Of a stretch of DNA of 36,338 bases, positions 1 to 9,029 are shown piece by piece. The stretch comes from Gammaproteobacteria bacterium (GTDB taxonomy: Bacteria > Pseudomonadota > Gammaproteobacteria > Pseudomonadales > Azotimanducaceae), in contig JAPOOX010000178.1 in assembly GCA_026713185.1 (NCBI GenBank), positions 1 to 36,338 of the forward strand, given 5' to 3'. A program made the position numbers and the translations under genes. Under the pieces are notes generated by a model. The model did no database searches and was not told the DNA's origin. It worked only from the letters and a program-made list of their open reading frames with translations. Each line of letters opens with the position of its first letter. Within the stretch, counting starts at the first letter, position 1.

Positions 1-112
1 AATGTCGGAGCGCCGAGTTGGAGGAGCATGACTACAGGCATGCGGGGGAAGCTCGGGAATCCCGGAGGGACGCGCAGACGCTGGTGCAAATGAATGCCCC
101 AAAGCCATCTGC
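1..112 (+). repeat. MITE-like repeat, copy A (left end outside window)
   Basis: This stretch aligns without gaps to 20726-20837, with about eight mismatches. It contains the same GC-rich internal hairpins, for example GCATG/CATGC around 28-45 and TCCC/GGGA around 60-70. It ends in the same 27-base arm (86-112) that forms the right terminal inverted repeat of copy B. The left arm would lie before base 1. No protein is expected here; short ORFs across it have no recognisable similarity. Confidence 0.75.
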
Positions 113-138
113 GAACACACTCGTTAATGAAACAAGCT

Positions 139-230
139 CTCTCATCCAACATAACGAAAAAAATCCAGGTAAGCCGGCCTGTTTGCTCCGCGACAGCGGC
201 AGGGAGAGTTATTGGCCCGCTGAAGGCTCT
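139..230 (+). repeat. 92-bp stop-codon-associated repeat, copy 1
   Basis: This is one of four 92-bp copies (also 12317-12408, 33253-33344 and 33934-34025). Landmarks in this orientation are an AACATRACG box near the left end, ATCCAGGTAAGCCGGCCTGT in the middle, a CCGC-GACA-GCGG stem-loop and a GCTGAAGGCTCT right end. The right end runs into the stop codon (229-231) of the leftward nitronate monooxygenase gene. Its left end follows the MITE-like copy A closely. Confidence 0.85.
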
Positions 231-1368
231 ACTCAGACATCAAGTCCGCCAGACGATCGGTGGCTTCCGCAAAGTCTTCCATAAAATCGTAAACCACCTG
301 CCTTGTCGATGTGGGCTGATTCATTAAACCTACCGCCTGACCGACGAAATAAGTTGCCAGTTGTTTAGCGCCACCGTGGCCGCTTTCTGCAAGCTGGCTG
401 ATACGACTCAGTGCCGGTTCACTGATGACCTGCTGCAAAGGCATGGGTAACGGGACAGGCGCATCTTCACTATGCCATGCGTCTGTCCAGGCAGACTGCA
501 ATTGCCGTGTATACTTACCGGTACGACTTCTGGAACGCACTGTCTGCCGGGAATCGGCTACCAGCATTTTCTCTTTCACCGCCGGGGCCGTTTCTGCTTC
601 TGCCGTAGTCAACCAGACGGAACCACACCAGGCGCCGGCAGCGCCCATGGTCATCGCCGCAGCCATCTGTCTGCCCGTGGCAATACCACCGGCAGCAAGA
701 ACCGGAATATCGCCATAGGGTTGGAGTGCTTTGATGACTTCCGGCACAACAACCATGGTGGAAATTTCACCACAGTGACCGCCGGCTTCAGTTCCGGAGA
801 CGATAATAACATCCACACCAGCTTCCGCATGCTTGATTGCATGTACAGTGGCGCCCGCTAATGCACCCACAATAACCCCGGCTTCCCTGGCTTTTTCACG
901 CATGAACTCGGGTGGGACTCCCAGTGCGTTGACTACCATCCTGACACCGGGATGCTTGAATGCGACGTCCAGAACCGGTGAAGCACCTATTTCACGATAG
1001 TTATCACCAAGGTGATCACTGATTTCACGGTCCCACAGACCCTTTGTATCAATATTGTGGTTAGCCAGAATGGACTCGATATACCGTTTGTGTTCCTGGG
1101 GTATCGCCGCTTCGATTTCCACCGCGGTACGCGCTTCTTCCTTGCTGTCCAGACTGTTCGGCAACAGCAGGTCAACCCCATAGGGCCTTCCATCTATGTG
1201 ATCATCAATCCAGTTCAGTTCCACTTCCAGCGATTCCGGAGTATGTCCGGCTGCTCCAAGAACACCAAAGCCACCGGCTTTGCTGACTTCCGCAATCACG
1301 TCCCGGCAGTGGCTGAATGCAAACAGTGGAAATTCCATGCCGAGTTTGTCACATAGTGCTGATTTCAT
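229..1368 (-). CDS. Nitronate monooxygenase family protein (NMO / 2-nitropropane dioxygenase-like)
   Basis: This is a 379-residue flavoprotein of the nitronate monooxygenase TIM-barrel family, which oxidises alkyl nitronates with FMN and O2. Visible family motifs are GTEAGGH at about 192-198, AAGGIATGRQ at about 225-234 and GAAGAWCGS at about 242-250, the last two forming the FMN phosphate site. The start is supported by GGAGAA six bases upstream of ATG. It is the last gene of a leftward set (YbhB-like, ABM-like, NMO) and its TAG stop sits on the edge of a 92-bp repeat. The natural substrate cannot be read from sequence; many family members act on compounds other than nitroalkanes. Confidence 0.88.
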   Translation of the reverse strand: MKSALCDKLGMEFPLFAFSHCRDVIAEVSKAGGFGVLGAAGHTPESLEVELNWIDDHIDGRPYGVDLLLPNSLDSKEEARTAVEIEAAIPQEHKRYIESILANHNIDTKGLWDREISDHLGDNYREIGASPVLDVAFKHPGVRMVVNALGVPPEFMREKAREAGVIVGALAGATVHAIKHAEAGVDVIIVSGTEAGGHCGEISTMVVVPEVIKALQPYGDIPVLAAGGIATGRQMAAAMTMGAAGAWCGSVWLTTAEAETAPAVKEKMLVADSRQTVRSRSRTGKYTRQLQSAWTDAWHSEDAPVPLPMPLQQVISEPALSRISQLAESGHGGAKQLATYFVGQAVGLMNQPTSTRQVVYDFMEDFAEATDRLADLMSE

Positions 1369-1460
1369 CGTTCTTCTCCAGTTTCGGATAGCAATTTATT
1401 AAAGAGTACTACTTTGCTGAGTTGTTGGTAAATCATTCTTGCGGGGAACCATCAACGAAT

Positions 1461-1775
1461 TCACACTGTCCCGGCTGTTATCTCCCATTCCGGGTCATAA
1501 AATTCTCCCAGAATCCTGACCTCTACAAACTCGGCTTCATACTCGATGATTCTCCGGACATCTTCCGGTTGCCGGGCTTCCATGGCATCCCGATGGATCT
1601 TGCTGTCCCAACTGGCAATAGCCAACAGCGTTGTATCATCCCCGATTTTACGATGCAGACGGGTACCTCTTGCACCTGGCGCCTGCTGAATGATACGGCT
1701 GGCACGTAACCAGGCATCTGCATATTGCTCAGCGGTGTAACCCGGTTTTATGTAAACCTCAAAAATGAAATACAT
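1461..1775 (-). CDS. Small antibiotic-biosynthesis-monooxygenase-like (ABM fold) protein
   Basis: This is a 104-residue soluble protein with no signal peptide. The pattern MYFIFEVYIKPGYTAEQY, then a long helix and a TTLLAIASWDSK strand, suggests a dimeric alpha/beta ferredoxin-like barrel of the ABM/EthD type. Such proteins are small oxygenases, isomerases or stress proteins. It lies 12 bases downstream of the YbhB-like gene and about 90 bases upstream of the nitronate monooxygenase, so an accessory role in the same oxidative pathway is plausible but inferred. The fold assignment rests on pattern only and the function is unknown. Confidence 0.6.
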   Translation of the reverse strand: MYFIFEVYIKPGYTAEQYADAWLRASRIIQQAPGARGTRLHRKIGDDTTLLAIASWDSKIHRDAMEARQPEDVRRIIEYEAEFVEVRILGEFYDPEWEITAGTV

Positions 1776-1787
1776 GCCAACAATGAT

Positions 1788-2264
1788 TCAGTCACGCTGA
1801 TAAGTACCCACCAGCCGGTTCATTCCAATAACATCAGATTCCACTTTCTCCAGCAGATCCCACATGTTCAGACCGTCCTCAAGTTCCGGCTCGACAGCAA
1901 GTGCCAGCAACCAGAAAAAGTAATGATGCACCCCGTGGCCATTGGGTGGCATGGGACCGCCGTAGCCCGGTTTGCCAAAATCACTGGCGCCGGTGGTATA
2001 TTGATTAACAGCTTCCCCGATTGAGGAAACATCTGCCGGAATATTGTACAGCACCCAATGGACAAAGCCATATCTGCCGGGGGTTACCAGAGGAGCATCC
2101 GGATCATGGCAGATGACGGCAAGTGACCGGGTACCTTCGGGCAAATCACTCCAGGCAAGCGCCGGGGAAACATCTTCACCTTCCCCAGTGTGTTTTTGCG
2201 GTATGGCACTCCCATTTTGAAAGGCGGTGCTGGTGAGTTGCAAAGCTGAAAGGGCGAATCCCAT
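1788..2264 (-). CDS. YbhB/YbcL family PEBP (Raf-kinase-inhibitor-like) protein
   Basis: This is a 158-residue protein of the phosphatidylethanolamine-binding protein family. It shows the hallmark CHDPDAPLVTPGRYGFVHWV segment (DPDAP and HWV boxes) that forms the anion-binding pocket, and its length matches bacterial YbhB. The cellular role of bacterial members is unclear. AGGAG lies about seven bases before the ATG. It is the first gene of the leftward set with the ABM-like and nitronate monooxygenase genes, so the operon promoter should lie in 2265-2640. Confidence 0.88.
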   Translation of the reverse strand: MGFALSALQLTSTAFQNGSAIPQKHTGEGEDVSPALAWSDLPEGTRSLAVICHDPDAPLVTPGRYGFVHWVLYNIPADVSSIGEAVNQYTTGASDFGKPGYGGPMPPNGHGVHHYFFWLLALAVEPELEDGLNMWDLLEKVESDVIGMNRLVGTYQRD

Positions 2265-2647
2265 TTGTATCTCCTGAGTAATAACGGAATAACGATCATA
2301 ACCTGATCAGTTGCGCCTGGTCATCCGTGAGATTCATCCCCCTTACACTCAATCAATCTTCAATGGCACAGTTGTGCACAATAGTTGTGCGATATGCTTC
2401 ATATTGGTGCGTTTGAAACACTGACTACAGCACATCGCGACTGATAAACCAGCTTCTGGCAACTAATTTACCGAGTCACAAAGAATTGGCCTGGATAATG
2501 CTTTGTTTGATCAAGTCTGGTTTCGCATTCTTATTGGAAAAGCATTTTTTGAAAAGAGTATTTGGAAAAGAGCTTTTAGAAAAGAGTTTTTAAAACCAGT
2601 ACAGAAACCAGCACTGACATATAACGAAGATAATCTTGGAGCAAACA
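2265..2647. promoter_or_regulatory. 383-bp divergent intergenic region between the ybhB-like and TorF-like genes
   Basis: No gene is recognised here. It must hold the promoters for the leftward operon and the rightward outer-membrane protein. A perfect palindrome TTGTGCACAA lies at 2372-2381, and the half-site AGTTGTGC occurs at 2370 and again at 2383, an operator-like arrangement. Four imperfect GAAAAG(A)GnnTTTT repeats lie at about 2536-2594. A 73-codon ORF over 2503-2724 overlaps the signal peptide of the next gene out of frame and is not credible. Confidence 0.4.
2536..2594 (+). repeat. Four degenerate ~15-bp GGAAAAGAGnTTTT repeats
   Basis: Successive units are GGAAAAGCATTTTTT, GAAAAGAGTATTT, GGAAAAGAGCTTTTA and GAAAAGAGTTTTTA. 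They end about 50 bases before the ATG of the TorF-like gene, so they would lie in its promoter or 5' untranslated region. Possible roles are stacked regulator sites or a structured leader, since GAAAAG and CTTTT arms can pair. Confidence 0.5.
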
Positions 2648-3319
2648 ATGAAATTCATAAAAACAATTCTTGCAGGTTCACTTGCTGCCACCATGCTTGC
2701 AGGCGCATTCATTCCGGCGGCTAATGCCGAAGTTGCAGGGTCTGCATCTGTTGCAACCTCATACCTCTGGCGCGGGTATGATCTGGGTTCAGGTTCACCC
2801 GCTGCCTCCGCTGACATCGTTGGCAGTTCGAACGGTATGTACGCCGGACTCTGGGTGTCTTCCGGCGACAAAACCGCCGGCACAGAATTTGATCTGTTTG
2901 CGGGCTACGGCGGTGAGATAGACAACCTTTCGTACGATATCAGCCTCATTTCATACTCCTACCCGACCGGAGATTTCAAGGATACCGATGGTTCTCCCGG
3001 TGACTTCATGGAAGTTATTCTATCTCTGGGCTATGGACCGTTCGGCTTCACCTACTATGACAATGTAGCAGGAGATACCGGGGGATATGCTGCTTCAGAA
3101 GACTACCGGTACATCACTTTATCTGCCAGTGCCGGCCAGTGGTCCTTTCTCCTGGGTGATCATGACTTTGGTATCAATGACGATGATGCGACACATTTCG
3201 ATATCAGCTACAGCTACAATGATAATCTGTCTTTCACCATGAGTAATTGGCTGAAGCACACGGGTGACAAGCCTTCAGATGCAATTTTTGTGGTCTCCTA
3301 CAGCATTGCTATCGATTAG
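2648..3319 (+). CDS. TorF-family putative outer-membrane porin
   Basis: This is a 223-residue protein with a Sec signal peptide (MKFIKT, hydrophobic core, cleavage after AANA at about 27). Alternating beta strands rich in Y, G, S and D follow, starting with SVATSYLWRGYDLG, typical of the TorF/TIGR02001-type porin-like family. The mature part is acidic and has no cysteine. I chose the ATG at 2648 rather than an upstream TTG at 2636 because GGAG (2638-2641) is well placed for it and the signal peptide then begins properly. The location is predicted to be the outer membrane and the substrate is unknown. Confidence 0.85.
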   Translation: MKFIKTILAGSLAATMLAGAFIPAANAEVAGSASVATSYLWRGYDLGSGSPAASADIVGSSNGMYAGLWVSSGDKTAGTEFDLFAGYGGEIDNLSYDISLISYSYPTGDFKDTDGSPGDFMEVILSLGYGPFGFTYYDNVAGDTGGYAASEDYRYITLSASAGQWSFLLGDHDFGINDDDATHFDISYSYNDNLSFTMSNWLKHTGDKPSDAIFVVSYSIAID

Positions 3320-3331
3320 GAAAATAAATCA

Positions 3332-3364
3332 CTGGCGGCCAGGGCTATTCTGTCCAGCCGCCGG
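3332..3364. terminator. GC-rich stem-loop between convergent genes
   Basis: CTGGCGGC (3332-3339) can pair with GCCGCCGG (3357-3364), eight pairs with one wobble and a 17-base loop. It sits between the stop of the TorF-like gene and the end of the yejF-like gene, which converge. There is no clear T tract, so it may slow or stop transcription in either direction only weakly. Confidence 0.45.
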
Positions 3365-3368
3365 TTGA

Positions 3369-4979
3369 TCAGTCAATGTCATTCTGGTCCGTGGTTTCGA
3401 GGTCAAATGCTGCGGTCATCAATGCCTTGGTATACCAGGATTTTGGCGAGGAGAATATCTGTTCTGAAGGACCCTGCTCTACAATATTGCCGTCCTTCAT
3501 GACCACCAGTTGATGAGCAAGGGCTCGCACCACTTTCAGATCATGGCTGATAAACAGATATGCCAGCTGATACCGGTGCTGCAAATCGCGTAACAGATCG
3601 ATGATCTGCGCCTGTATGGAGACATCCAGTGCTGAAGTTGGTTCATCCAGCACGATGATTTCAGGGCGCAGAATAATCGCCCTGGCAATGGCAATACGTT
3701 GTCTTTGCCCACCGGAAAACTCGTGTGGATATCGATCCTGTGCATCCGGGTCCATTCCCACTTCCAGAAGTGCATCGACTACTGCTTTGCGACGCTGTAA
3801 CGCTGTCATTTCAGGCTCATGGATCTTCAGTCCGGCCTCGATAATCTGATTCACGGACAATCTGGGAGGCAGGCTGCCGTAAGGGTCCTGGAACACAATC
3901 TGAATCTTGTTTCGAAGTGGCCGCAATGCCTCTGATTTCAGACCCTGAATCGATGTGTCGTGCAGACGTATATCTCCCTCACTGGCGGTGAGACGCAATA
4001 ATGCCATTGCCAGAGTAGTTTTACCGGAACCGGATTCCCCGACGATACCCAGGGTCTGCCCTTGTCGAATCGCTATCGTCACGTTGTCTACTGCCCGTAA
4101 AACTCGTTTACTGGCGAATAGCCCTTTGGCGAGATCGAAGACAACCGATACACCATTTGCCGCCATGACGACCTGTGCATCAGGCGCAGCACTGACTGGG
4201 TCACCACTGGGCTCTGCCGCCAGAAGGTGTTTGGTGTAATCATGTTGAGGATTTGAGAAGATTTGTGCAGTTACACCCTGCTCCACCAGATTTCCATCGG
4301 TCATGACACACACTCTATCCGACATTTTTCTGACTACACTCAGATCATGGGTAATCAGCAGCAGAGCCATATCCAGTCTCTGCTTCAAGTCATTCAGCAA
4401 ATTAAGGATCTGTGCCTGGATGGTCACATCCAGTGCCGTTGTAGGCTCGTCTGCGATCAGCAGGTCAGGCTCATTTGCCAGCGCCATCGCGATCATCACG
4501 CGTTGACGCTGACCGCCGGAAAGCTCATGGGGATAAGCACGCAACCGTTCTTCTGCGCGTTGCAAACCGACTAATTCCAATAGTTCAAGGGTTCGTTCCC
4601 TTGCTTCTCTGATTCCCAGACCCTGGTGTACATAGAGGATTTCACCAATCTGTTTTTCAATGTGATGCAGGGGGTTCAGCGATGTCATCGGTTCCTGGAA
4701 TACCATACCGACCTGGGCGCCGCGTATTTTCAGCATGTATTCTTCCGGTGCACCAACAACCTCCTGACCATCCACCAGAATCGAACCCCCGGGATGGCTT
4801 GCATACTGGTAAGGCAGCAATTGCATCACCGAAAGTGCTGTCACTGATTTCCCTGAGCCGGATTCACCAACCAGGGATACGGTTTCCCCCCTGTCAATGT
4901 GGAAACTCACGTTGTGTACCACCTCGTTTCCACGGAACGCGACACTGAGATCATTCATATCGAGAATACGATCGCTCAT
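3369..4979 (-). CDS. yejF: Peptide ABC transporter, double ATP-binding protein (YejF-like)
   Basis: This is a 536-residue protein with two fused ABC ATPase domains. The first has Walker A GESGSGKS (38-45), signature LSGGQRQR (about 153-160) and DEPTTALD. The second has Walker A GESGSGKT (314-321), signature FSGGQRQR (421-428) and DEPTSALD. The fusion and size match YejF, the ATPase of the YejABEF importer for peptides such as microcin C. It overlaps the preceding permease gene by four bases, indicating translational coupling. It should energise the 4976-7155 permeases from the cytoplasmic side. The yej identity is clear at family level; the substrate is not. Confidence 0.9.
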   Translation of the reverse strand: MSDRILDMNDLSVAFRGNEVVHNVSFHIDRGETVSLVGESGSGKSVTALSVMQLLPYQYASHPGGSILVDGQEVVGAPEEYMLKIRGAQVGMVFQEPMTSLNPLHHIEKQIGEILYVHQGLGIREARERTLELLELVGLQRAEERLRAYPHELSGGQRQRVMIAMALANEPDLLIADEPTTALDVTIQAQILNLLNDLKQRLDMALLLITHDLSVVRKMSDRVCVMTDGNLVEQGVTAQIFSNPQHDYTKHLLAAEPSGDPVSAAPDAQVVMAANGVSVVFDLAKGLFASKRVLRAVDNVTIAIRQGQTLGIVGESGSGKTTLAMALLRLTASEGDIRLHDTSIQGLKSEALRPLRNKIQIVFQDPYGSLPPRLSVNQIIEAGLKIHEPEMTALQRRKAVVDALLEVGMDPDAQDRYPHEFSGGQRQRIAIARAIILRPEIIVLDEPTSALDVSIQAQIIDLLRDLQHRYQLAYLFISHDLKVVRALAHQLVVMKDGNIVEQGPSEQIFSSPKSWYTKALMTAAFDLETTDQNDID

Positions 4980-6070
4980 GTGGCCGACCTCCTGGGATCA
5001 AAGGCATCCCGAACAGCCTCACCAACAAAAACAAGCAGGGTCAGCATGATTGACAGCGTAAAGAATCCGGCAAGACCCAGCCATGGCGCCTGAATATTGG
5101 CCTTGCCCTGGGCCAGCAACTCACCCAGGGACGGATATCCGGCTGGCAGGCCAAATCCCAGGAAGTCCAGCGATGTCAATGTAGTAATGGAGCCATTGAG
5201 CAGAAATGGCAGATAAGTCAGAGTTGCCACCATGGCGTTGGGCAGAACATACCGGGTCATGATGGTGAAATCCTTTTCCCCCAGAGCCTTTGCTGCATTC
5301 ACGTAGTCGAAGTTACGGGTTCGCAGGAACTCGGCGCGTACCACCGCCACCAGAGCCATCCAGTTGAACAGTAATAACAGAAGCAGCAGTGCAACAGGAT
5401 TCGGTTCGATCAGGCTGGTCAGGATAATAATCAGGAACAGGACAGGTAATCCGGCCCAGATTTCCACCAGCCGCTGACCAAACAGGTCTATCAGACCACC
5501 AAAGTATCCCTGTGTCGCACCCACGGTAATACCGATAATGGCACTGAAGAAGGTCAGGGAGATGCCAAACAATACAGACAGACGAAAACCGTAGATAATT
5601 CTTGCTGTCACGTCTCTGGCCACATCGTCGGTGCCCAGCCAGTGTCTGGAACTGGGTGCTTCCGGCACCGCACCTTCCGTTTCGAGGTCAATAGTGTCAA
5701 AACTGAAAGGTATGAGCGGCCAGATCATCCAGCCATCTCCATCCCTGATCATTTCCTTGACTGCAGACGAGCTATACACTGCTTCAGTTTCAAACACACC
5801 GCCAAATTCAGTTTCGGGGTAGGCGATGAGTACCGGAAAATACCATTCGTTTTCATATTTGAGCATCAACGGCTTGTCGTTGGCGATGAATTCTGCAAAC
5901 AGACTCAAAAAAACCAACGTGCCAATAGTCCAGAGGCTCCAGTAACCACGTTTGTTCGCTTTAAAGTTGGCCCAGCGACGTTTGGTCAGCGGTGACATCT
6001 GCCAGCGGGGAAGCAATGTATCATCCCTTACGTAGCCATCTGTAGGCGGTGTGACAGTCGTATCGGTCAT
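4976..6070 (-). CDS. yejE: Peptide ABC transporter permease (YejE-like)
   Basis: This 364-residue inner-membrane permease carries an N-terminal OppC_N-like extension ending LTKRRWANFKANKRGYWSLW before the first membrane segment. A large periplasmic insertion (residues about 65-140, including WLGTDDVARDV) and five further membrane segments follow. The EAA-type loop is near ALGEKDFTIMTRYVLPNA. Length and insertion match YejE. It overlaps yejB by one base and yejF by four, so the three genes form one translational unit. Confidence 0.9.
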   Translation of the reverse strand: MTDTTVTPPTDGYVRDDTLLPRWQMSPLTKRRWANFKANKRGYWSLWTIGTLVFLSLFAEFIANDKPLMLKYENEWYFPVLIAYPETEFGGVFETEAVYSSSAVKEMIRDGDGWMIWPLIPFSFDTIDLETEGAVPEAPSSRHWLGTDDVARDVTARIIYGFRLSVLFGISLTFFSAIIGITVGATQGYFGGLIDLFGQRLVEIWAGLPVLFLIIILTSLIEPNPVALLLLLLLFNWMALVAVVRAEFLRTRNFDYVNAAKALGEKDFTIMTRYVLPNAMVATLTYLPFLLNGSITTLTSLDFLGFGLPAGYPSLGELLAQGKANIQAPWLGLAGFFTLSIMLTLLVFVGEAVRDAFDPRRSAT

Positions 6071-7155
6071 CAGGTTTCTCTCGTTTCGAAATCGATACGC
6101 GGGTCAACCAGTGTGTAGGTGATATCACCCACCAGGTTCAATAACAGGCCGATGCAGGTGAAACAGTACAACGTACCAAACATGATGGGATAATCACGTC
6201 GCAGGACGGCTTCAAATCCGAGTAATCCCAGACCATTCAGAGAAAAAATGACTTCGATCAGCAGGGCGCCGGTAAACAGTACACCCACGAGAGCTACCGG
6301 GAATCCGGCAATGACGATCAGCATGGCATTGCGGAATACATGACCGTACAGCACACGCTTCTGATTGATGCCTTTGGCCCTTGCCGTCAATACATACTGT
6401 TTGGAAATCTCGTCCAGGAACGAATTCTTGGTCAACATCGTCAAGGTAGCGAAACCACCAATTGTTAAAGCTGTTACCGGTAATACCAGATGCCAGAAGT
6501 AATCCACGATTTTGTCAAACAGTGAAAGACTCTCAAAATTATTGGAAGTTAGGCCCTTCAGCGGAAACCAGTCCAGATATGAGCCACCGGCAAACAATAC
6601 GATGAGAAATACCGCGAACAGGAAACTGGGTACCGCATAACCAACAAAAATCACACCGCTGGTCCACGCATCAAACCGCGTTCCGTCACGTACAGCCTTG
6701 GTGATGCCAAGCGGAATGGAAATGATGTACACCAGCAGCATCGACCATAAACCCAGGGAGATCGATACCGGCAGACGCTCCTTGATCAAATCGAACACTG
6801 GCCGGTTCTGATAGTAGCTTTCACCCAGATCGAAGGCCAGATAATCCCGCAACATCATGAAGTAACGAACGTGGATGGGTTTATCAAAGCCAAATTGCTT
6901 TTCAATGGCTTTTATCAACTCCGGGTCCAGACCCTGTGCTCCCTTATACTGGGTCTCGATAGTATCGCCCACCTGTGGTCCGCTTTGTGCACCGGCAATC
7001 CTGCTGGTAACGTCAGTATCCTGTCCGGTCAGTGTCATGATCATCTGATCAACAGGGCCACCCGGAGCCAGCTGGACGATGAAGAAGTTGAGTGTGACAA
7101 TGCCAATCAAGGTTGGGATCAGCAGAAACAGACGGCGTGCAATGTATCTACCCAT
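6070..7155 (-). CDS. yejB: Peptide ABC transporter permease (YejB-like)
   Basis: This 361-residue permease starts [20 protein letters not shown], the usual YejB/OppB beginning (an amphipathic stretch into TM1), followed by the APGGP motif. The EAA loop ([20 protein letters not shown]) is conserved. It heads the yejBEF unit. In many proteobacteria yejA (the binding protein) sits directly upstream, but here only 100 bases separate it from the end of an oppF-like gene, and no binding protein is present. Confidence 0.9.
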   Translation of the reverse strand: MGRYIARRLFLLIPTLIGIVTLNFFIVQLAPGGPVDQMIMTLTGQDTDVTSRIAGAQSGPQVGDTIETQYKGAQGLDPELIKAIEKQFGFDKPIHVRYFMMLRDYLAFDLGESYYQNRPVFDLIKERLPVSISLGLWSMLLVYIISIPLGITKAVRDGTRFDAWTSGVIFVGYAVPSFLFAVFLIVLFAGGSYLDWFPLKGLTSNNFESLSLFDKIVDYFWHLVLPVTALTIGGFATLTMLTKNSFLDEISKQYVLTARAKGINQKRVLYGHVFRNAMLIVIAGFPVALVGVLFTGALLIEVIFSLNGLGLLGFEAVLRRDYPIMFGTLYCFTCIGLLLNLVGDITYTLVDPRIDFETRET

Positions 7156-7255
7156 AGTCAGCCCAATCTCTTGTCATATTCATTCAGTTGTACCGGTTCA
7201 TCACAATACATCATGCACGATAAAATCGCATATCGAAACCATAGCGTCAAATTTG

Positions 7256-8071
7256 TTACAAACCCAGCATTTGCCTGTCGAGTGGTTGTAACGGTATATC
7301 AGGGTCAGGTGATGGTATCGCTGACAACAGTAAACGTGTGTAGTCTTCCCGTGGATCGGTGAAAACCGTTTCAACCGGGCCCTGCTCCACCACTCGACCC
7401 TGGTGCATGACGAGAATCCGGTCACATATGTGATGGACCACACTCAAATCGTGAGCAACAAACAAATATGTGAGACCCAGTTCCTGCTGAAGGTCCTCCA
7501 GAAGATTGATGATCTGGGCCTGTACGGAGACATCCAGTGCTGAAACGGACTCGTCACAGACAACCAGTTTCGGTTTCAGGATCAAAGCTCTTGCAATGCC
7601 GATTCGCTGGCGCTGGCCTCCGGAAAAAGCATGTGGATACCGCGTCAGTGCATCCTGCTCCAACTGTACCCTGGATAAAATATCCAGGACTGATTCGCGG
7701 CGCAAAGATCGAGTCCCGATACCATGGATAATCAGTGGTTCTTCCAGGATTTCCTGCACAGTCATCCGTGGATTCAGGGACGAAAATGGATCCTGGAAAA
7801 CCATCTGCATCTCCTGGCGCAGGGGAATCAGTTCTTTTTCGGTCATGTTGTGCAATTGATGCCAGCCATTATTACCGTTGAAGAGAACAGAACCTTCATC
7901 GGGGTCTATCGCCCGCAGGATGCATCGCGCCAGGGTGGTTTTGCCAGAGCCGGACTCGCCCACAATGCCCAGCGTTTCTGACGGGTGCAGTGAAAAACTC
8001 ACGTTTTCAACCGCTACTACGCCATCGAACGATTTGCTGAGGCCATTCACTTCAAGCAGTGGTTCACTCAT
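7256..8071 (-). CDS. Oligopeptide-type ABC transporter ATP-binding protein (OppF-like)
   Basis: This is a 271-residue ABC ATPase with Walker A GESGSGKT (38-45), Q-loop VFQDPFSSLNPRMTV, signature FSGGQRQR (149-156) and a Walker B that reads CDESVSALD instead of the usual DEPTSALD, keeping the catalytic Asp-Glu. The C-terminal tail (HQGRVVEQGPVETVFTDPREDYTRLLL) is typical of the OppF half. It overlaps the oppD-like gene by eight bases and should heterodimerise with it. Whether it could also serve the adjacent yejBEF system is unknown. Confidence 0.88.
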   Translation of the reverse strand: MSEPLLEVNGLSKSFDGVVAVENVSFSLHPSETLGIVGESGSGKTTLARCILRAIDPDEGSVLFNGNNGWHQLHNMTEKELIPLRQEMQMVFQDPFSSLNPRMTVQEILEEPLIIHGIGTRSLRRESVLDILSRVQLEQDALTRYPHAFSGGQRQRIGIARALILKPKLVVCDESVSALDVSVQAQIINLLEDLQQELGLTYLFVAHDLSVVHHICDRILVMHQGRVVEQGPVETVFTDPREDYTRLLLSAIPSPDPDIPLQPLDRQMLGL

Positions 8072-9029
8072 GACCGGCTTCCCGAAGCAGAGTCGGTGAC
8101 AGGCTGACCTGCCTGCCGTCTGCCATATGAGTCAGTGGATATGGCGTCTCGAGATCAGCATCACCAACGACACTGGCGATGGTTTCAAGGCGACTACCCT
8201 TCTGCACCAGTCCGGGAATAGCCGCCAGCAGTCCCCTGGTGTATGGGTGTAAAGGGTCTTTCAGTACCTGACGCACTGTGCCGATTTCGAGTACCCGTCC
8301 CTGATACATGACCACCACCTGGTCTGCCAGTTGCGCTACAACACCCAGGTCGTGAGTGATAAACAATACAGAATTAGAAAATTCCTGTTGCAGATCACGT
8401 ATCAGGGTCAGGATTTCTGCCTGAATGGTGACATCCAGCGCCGTGGTGGGTTCATCACAAATCAATAGTTCGGGTTGGCAGACCAGTGCCATGGCGATCA
8501 CCACCCGCTGGCGCATGCCACCGGAAAATTCAAAAGGATACTGATGTATCCGGCGTGACACGTCGCCAATCCCTACCCGTGTCAGCATATCTGCTGCTTC
8601 CTGCCATGCTTCCTGCCTGCTGACATTACGGTGGCAGAGAATCGCCTCAGCTACCTGATTGCCTACAGTGTACACAGGAGACAGTGCCGTCATGGGCTCC
8701 TGGAACACCATGCTGATCAGATCTCCACGCAGGTCCAGCAGCCGGGGATCCCGATTGGACAGTGCAACGATGTCATAGCCATCTGTACGAATTGGTGCAA
8801 AATCGATTTTCCCACTGACGATTTTACCAGGTGGCTGAATCAGCCGCATGATACAGTTGGCGGTCACCGACTTGCCGGACCCGGATTCGCCAACGATGGC
8901 CGTGACCTTTCCACGAGGTACATCGAAACTGACATCGTGAAGTGCATGGGTCATGCCAATGTCAGTCTTGAAGTCGACCGCCAGATCACGGATTGAAAGT
9001 ACGTTGTCTTCAGGTACAGGGTCTGACAT
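8064..9029 (-). CDS. Oligopeptide-type ABC transporter ATP-binding protein (OppD-like)
   Basis: This is a 321-residue ABC ATPase with Walker A GESGSGKS (47-54), signature FSGGMRQR (168-175) and Walker [19 protein letters not shown]. The C-terminal oligopeptide-transporter extension ([15 protein letters not shown]) is present. Its ATG overlaps the TGA of the upstream permease by one base (TGATG), and its end overlaps the oppF-like gene. Typical OppD C-terminal cysteines for an Fe-S cluster are not evident. The family is certain; the substrate is not predictable. Confidence 0.88.
   Translation of the reverse strand: MSDPVPEDNVLSIRDLAVDFKTDIGMTHALHDVSFDVPRGKVTAIVGESGSGKSVTANCIMRLIQPPGKIVSGKIDFAPIRTDGYDIVALSNRDPRLLDLRGDLISMVFQEPMTALSPVYTVGNQVAEAILCHRNVSRQEAWQEAADMLTRVGIGDVSRRIHQYPFEFSGGMRQRVVIAMALVCQPELLICDEPTTALDVTIQAEILTLIRDLQQEFSNSVLFITHDLGVVAQLADQVVVMYQGRVLEIGTVRQVLKDPLHPYTRGLLAAIPGLVQKGSRLETIASVVGDADLETPYPLTHMADGRQVSLSPTLLREAGHE

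Noticed and set aside
1-327. Short plus-strand ORFs at the left edge
   Set aside because: They run through the two repeat elements and into the antisense of the nitronate monooxygenase gene; no protein-like pattern.
2503-2724. 73-codon plus-strand ORF upstream of the porin
   Set aside because: It overlaps the porin signal-peptide coding region in another frame and its composition comes from the short AT-rich repeats.
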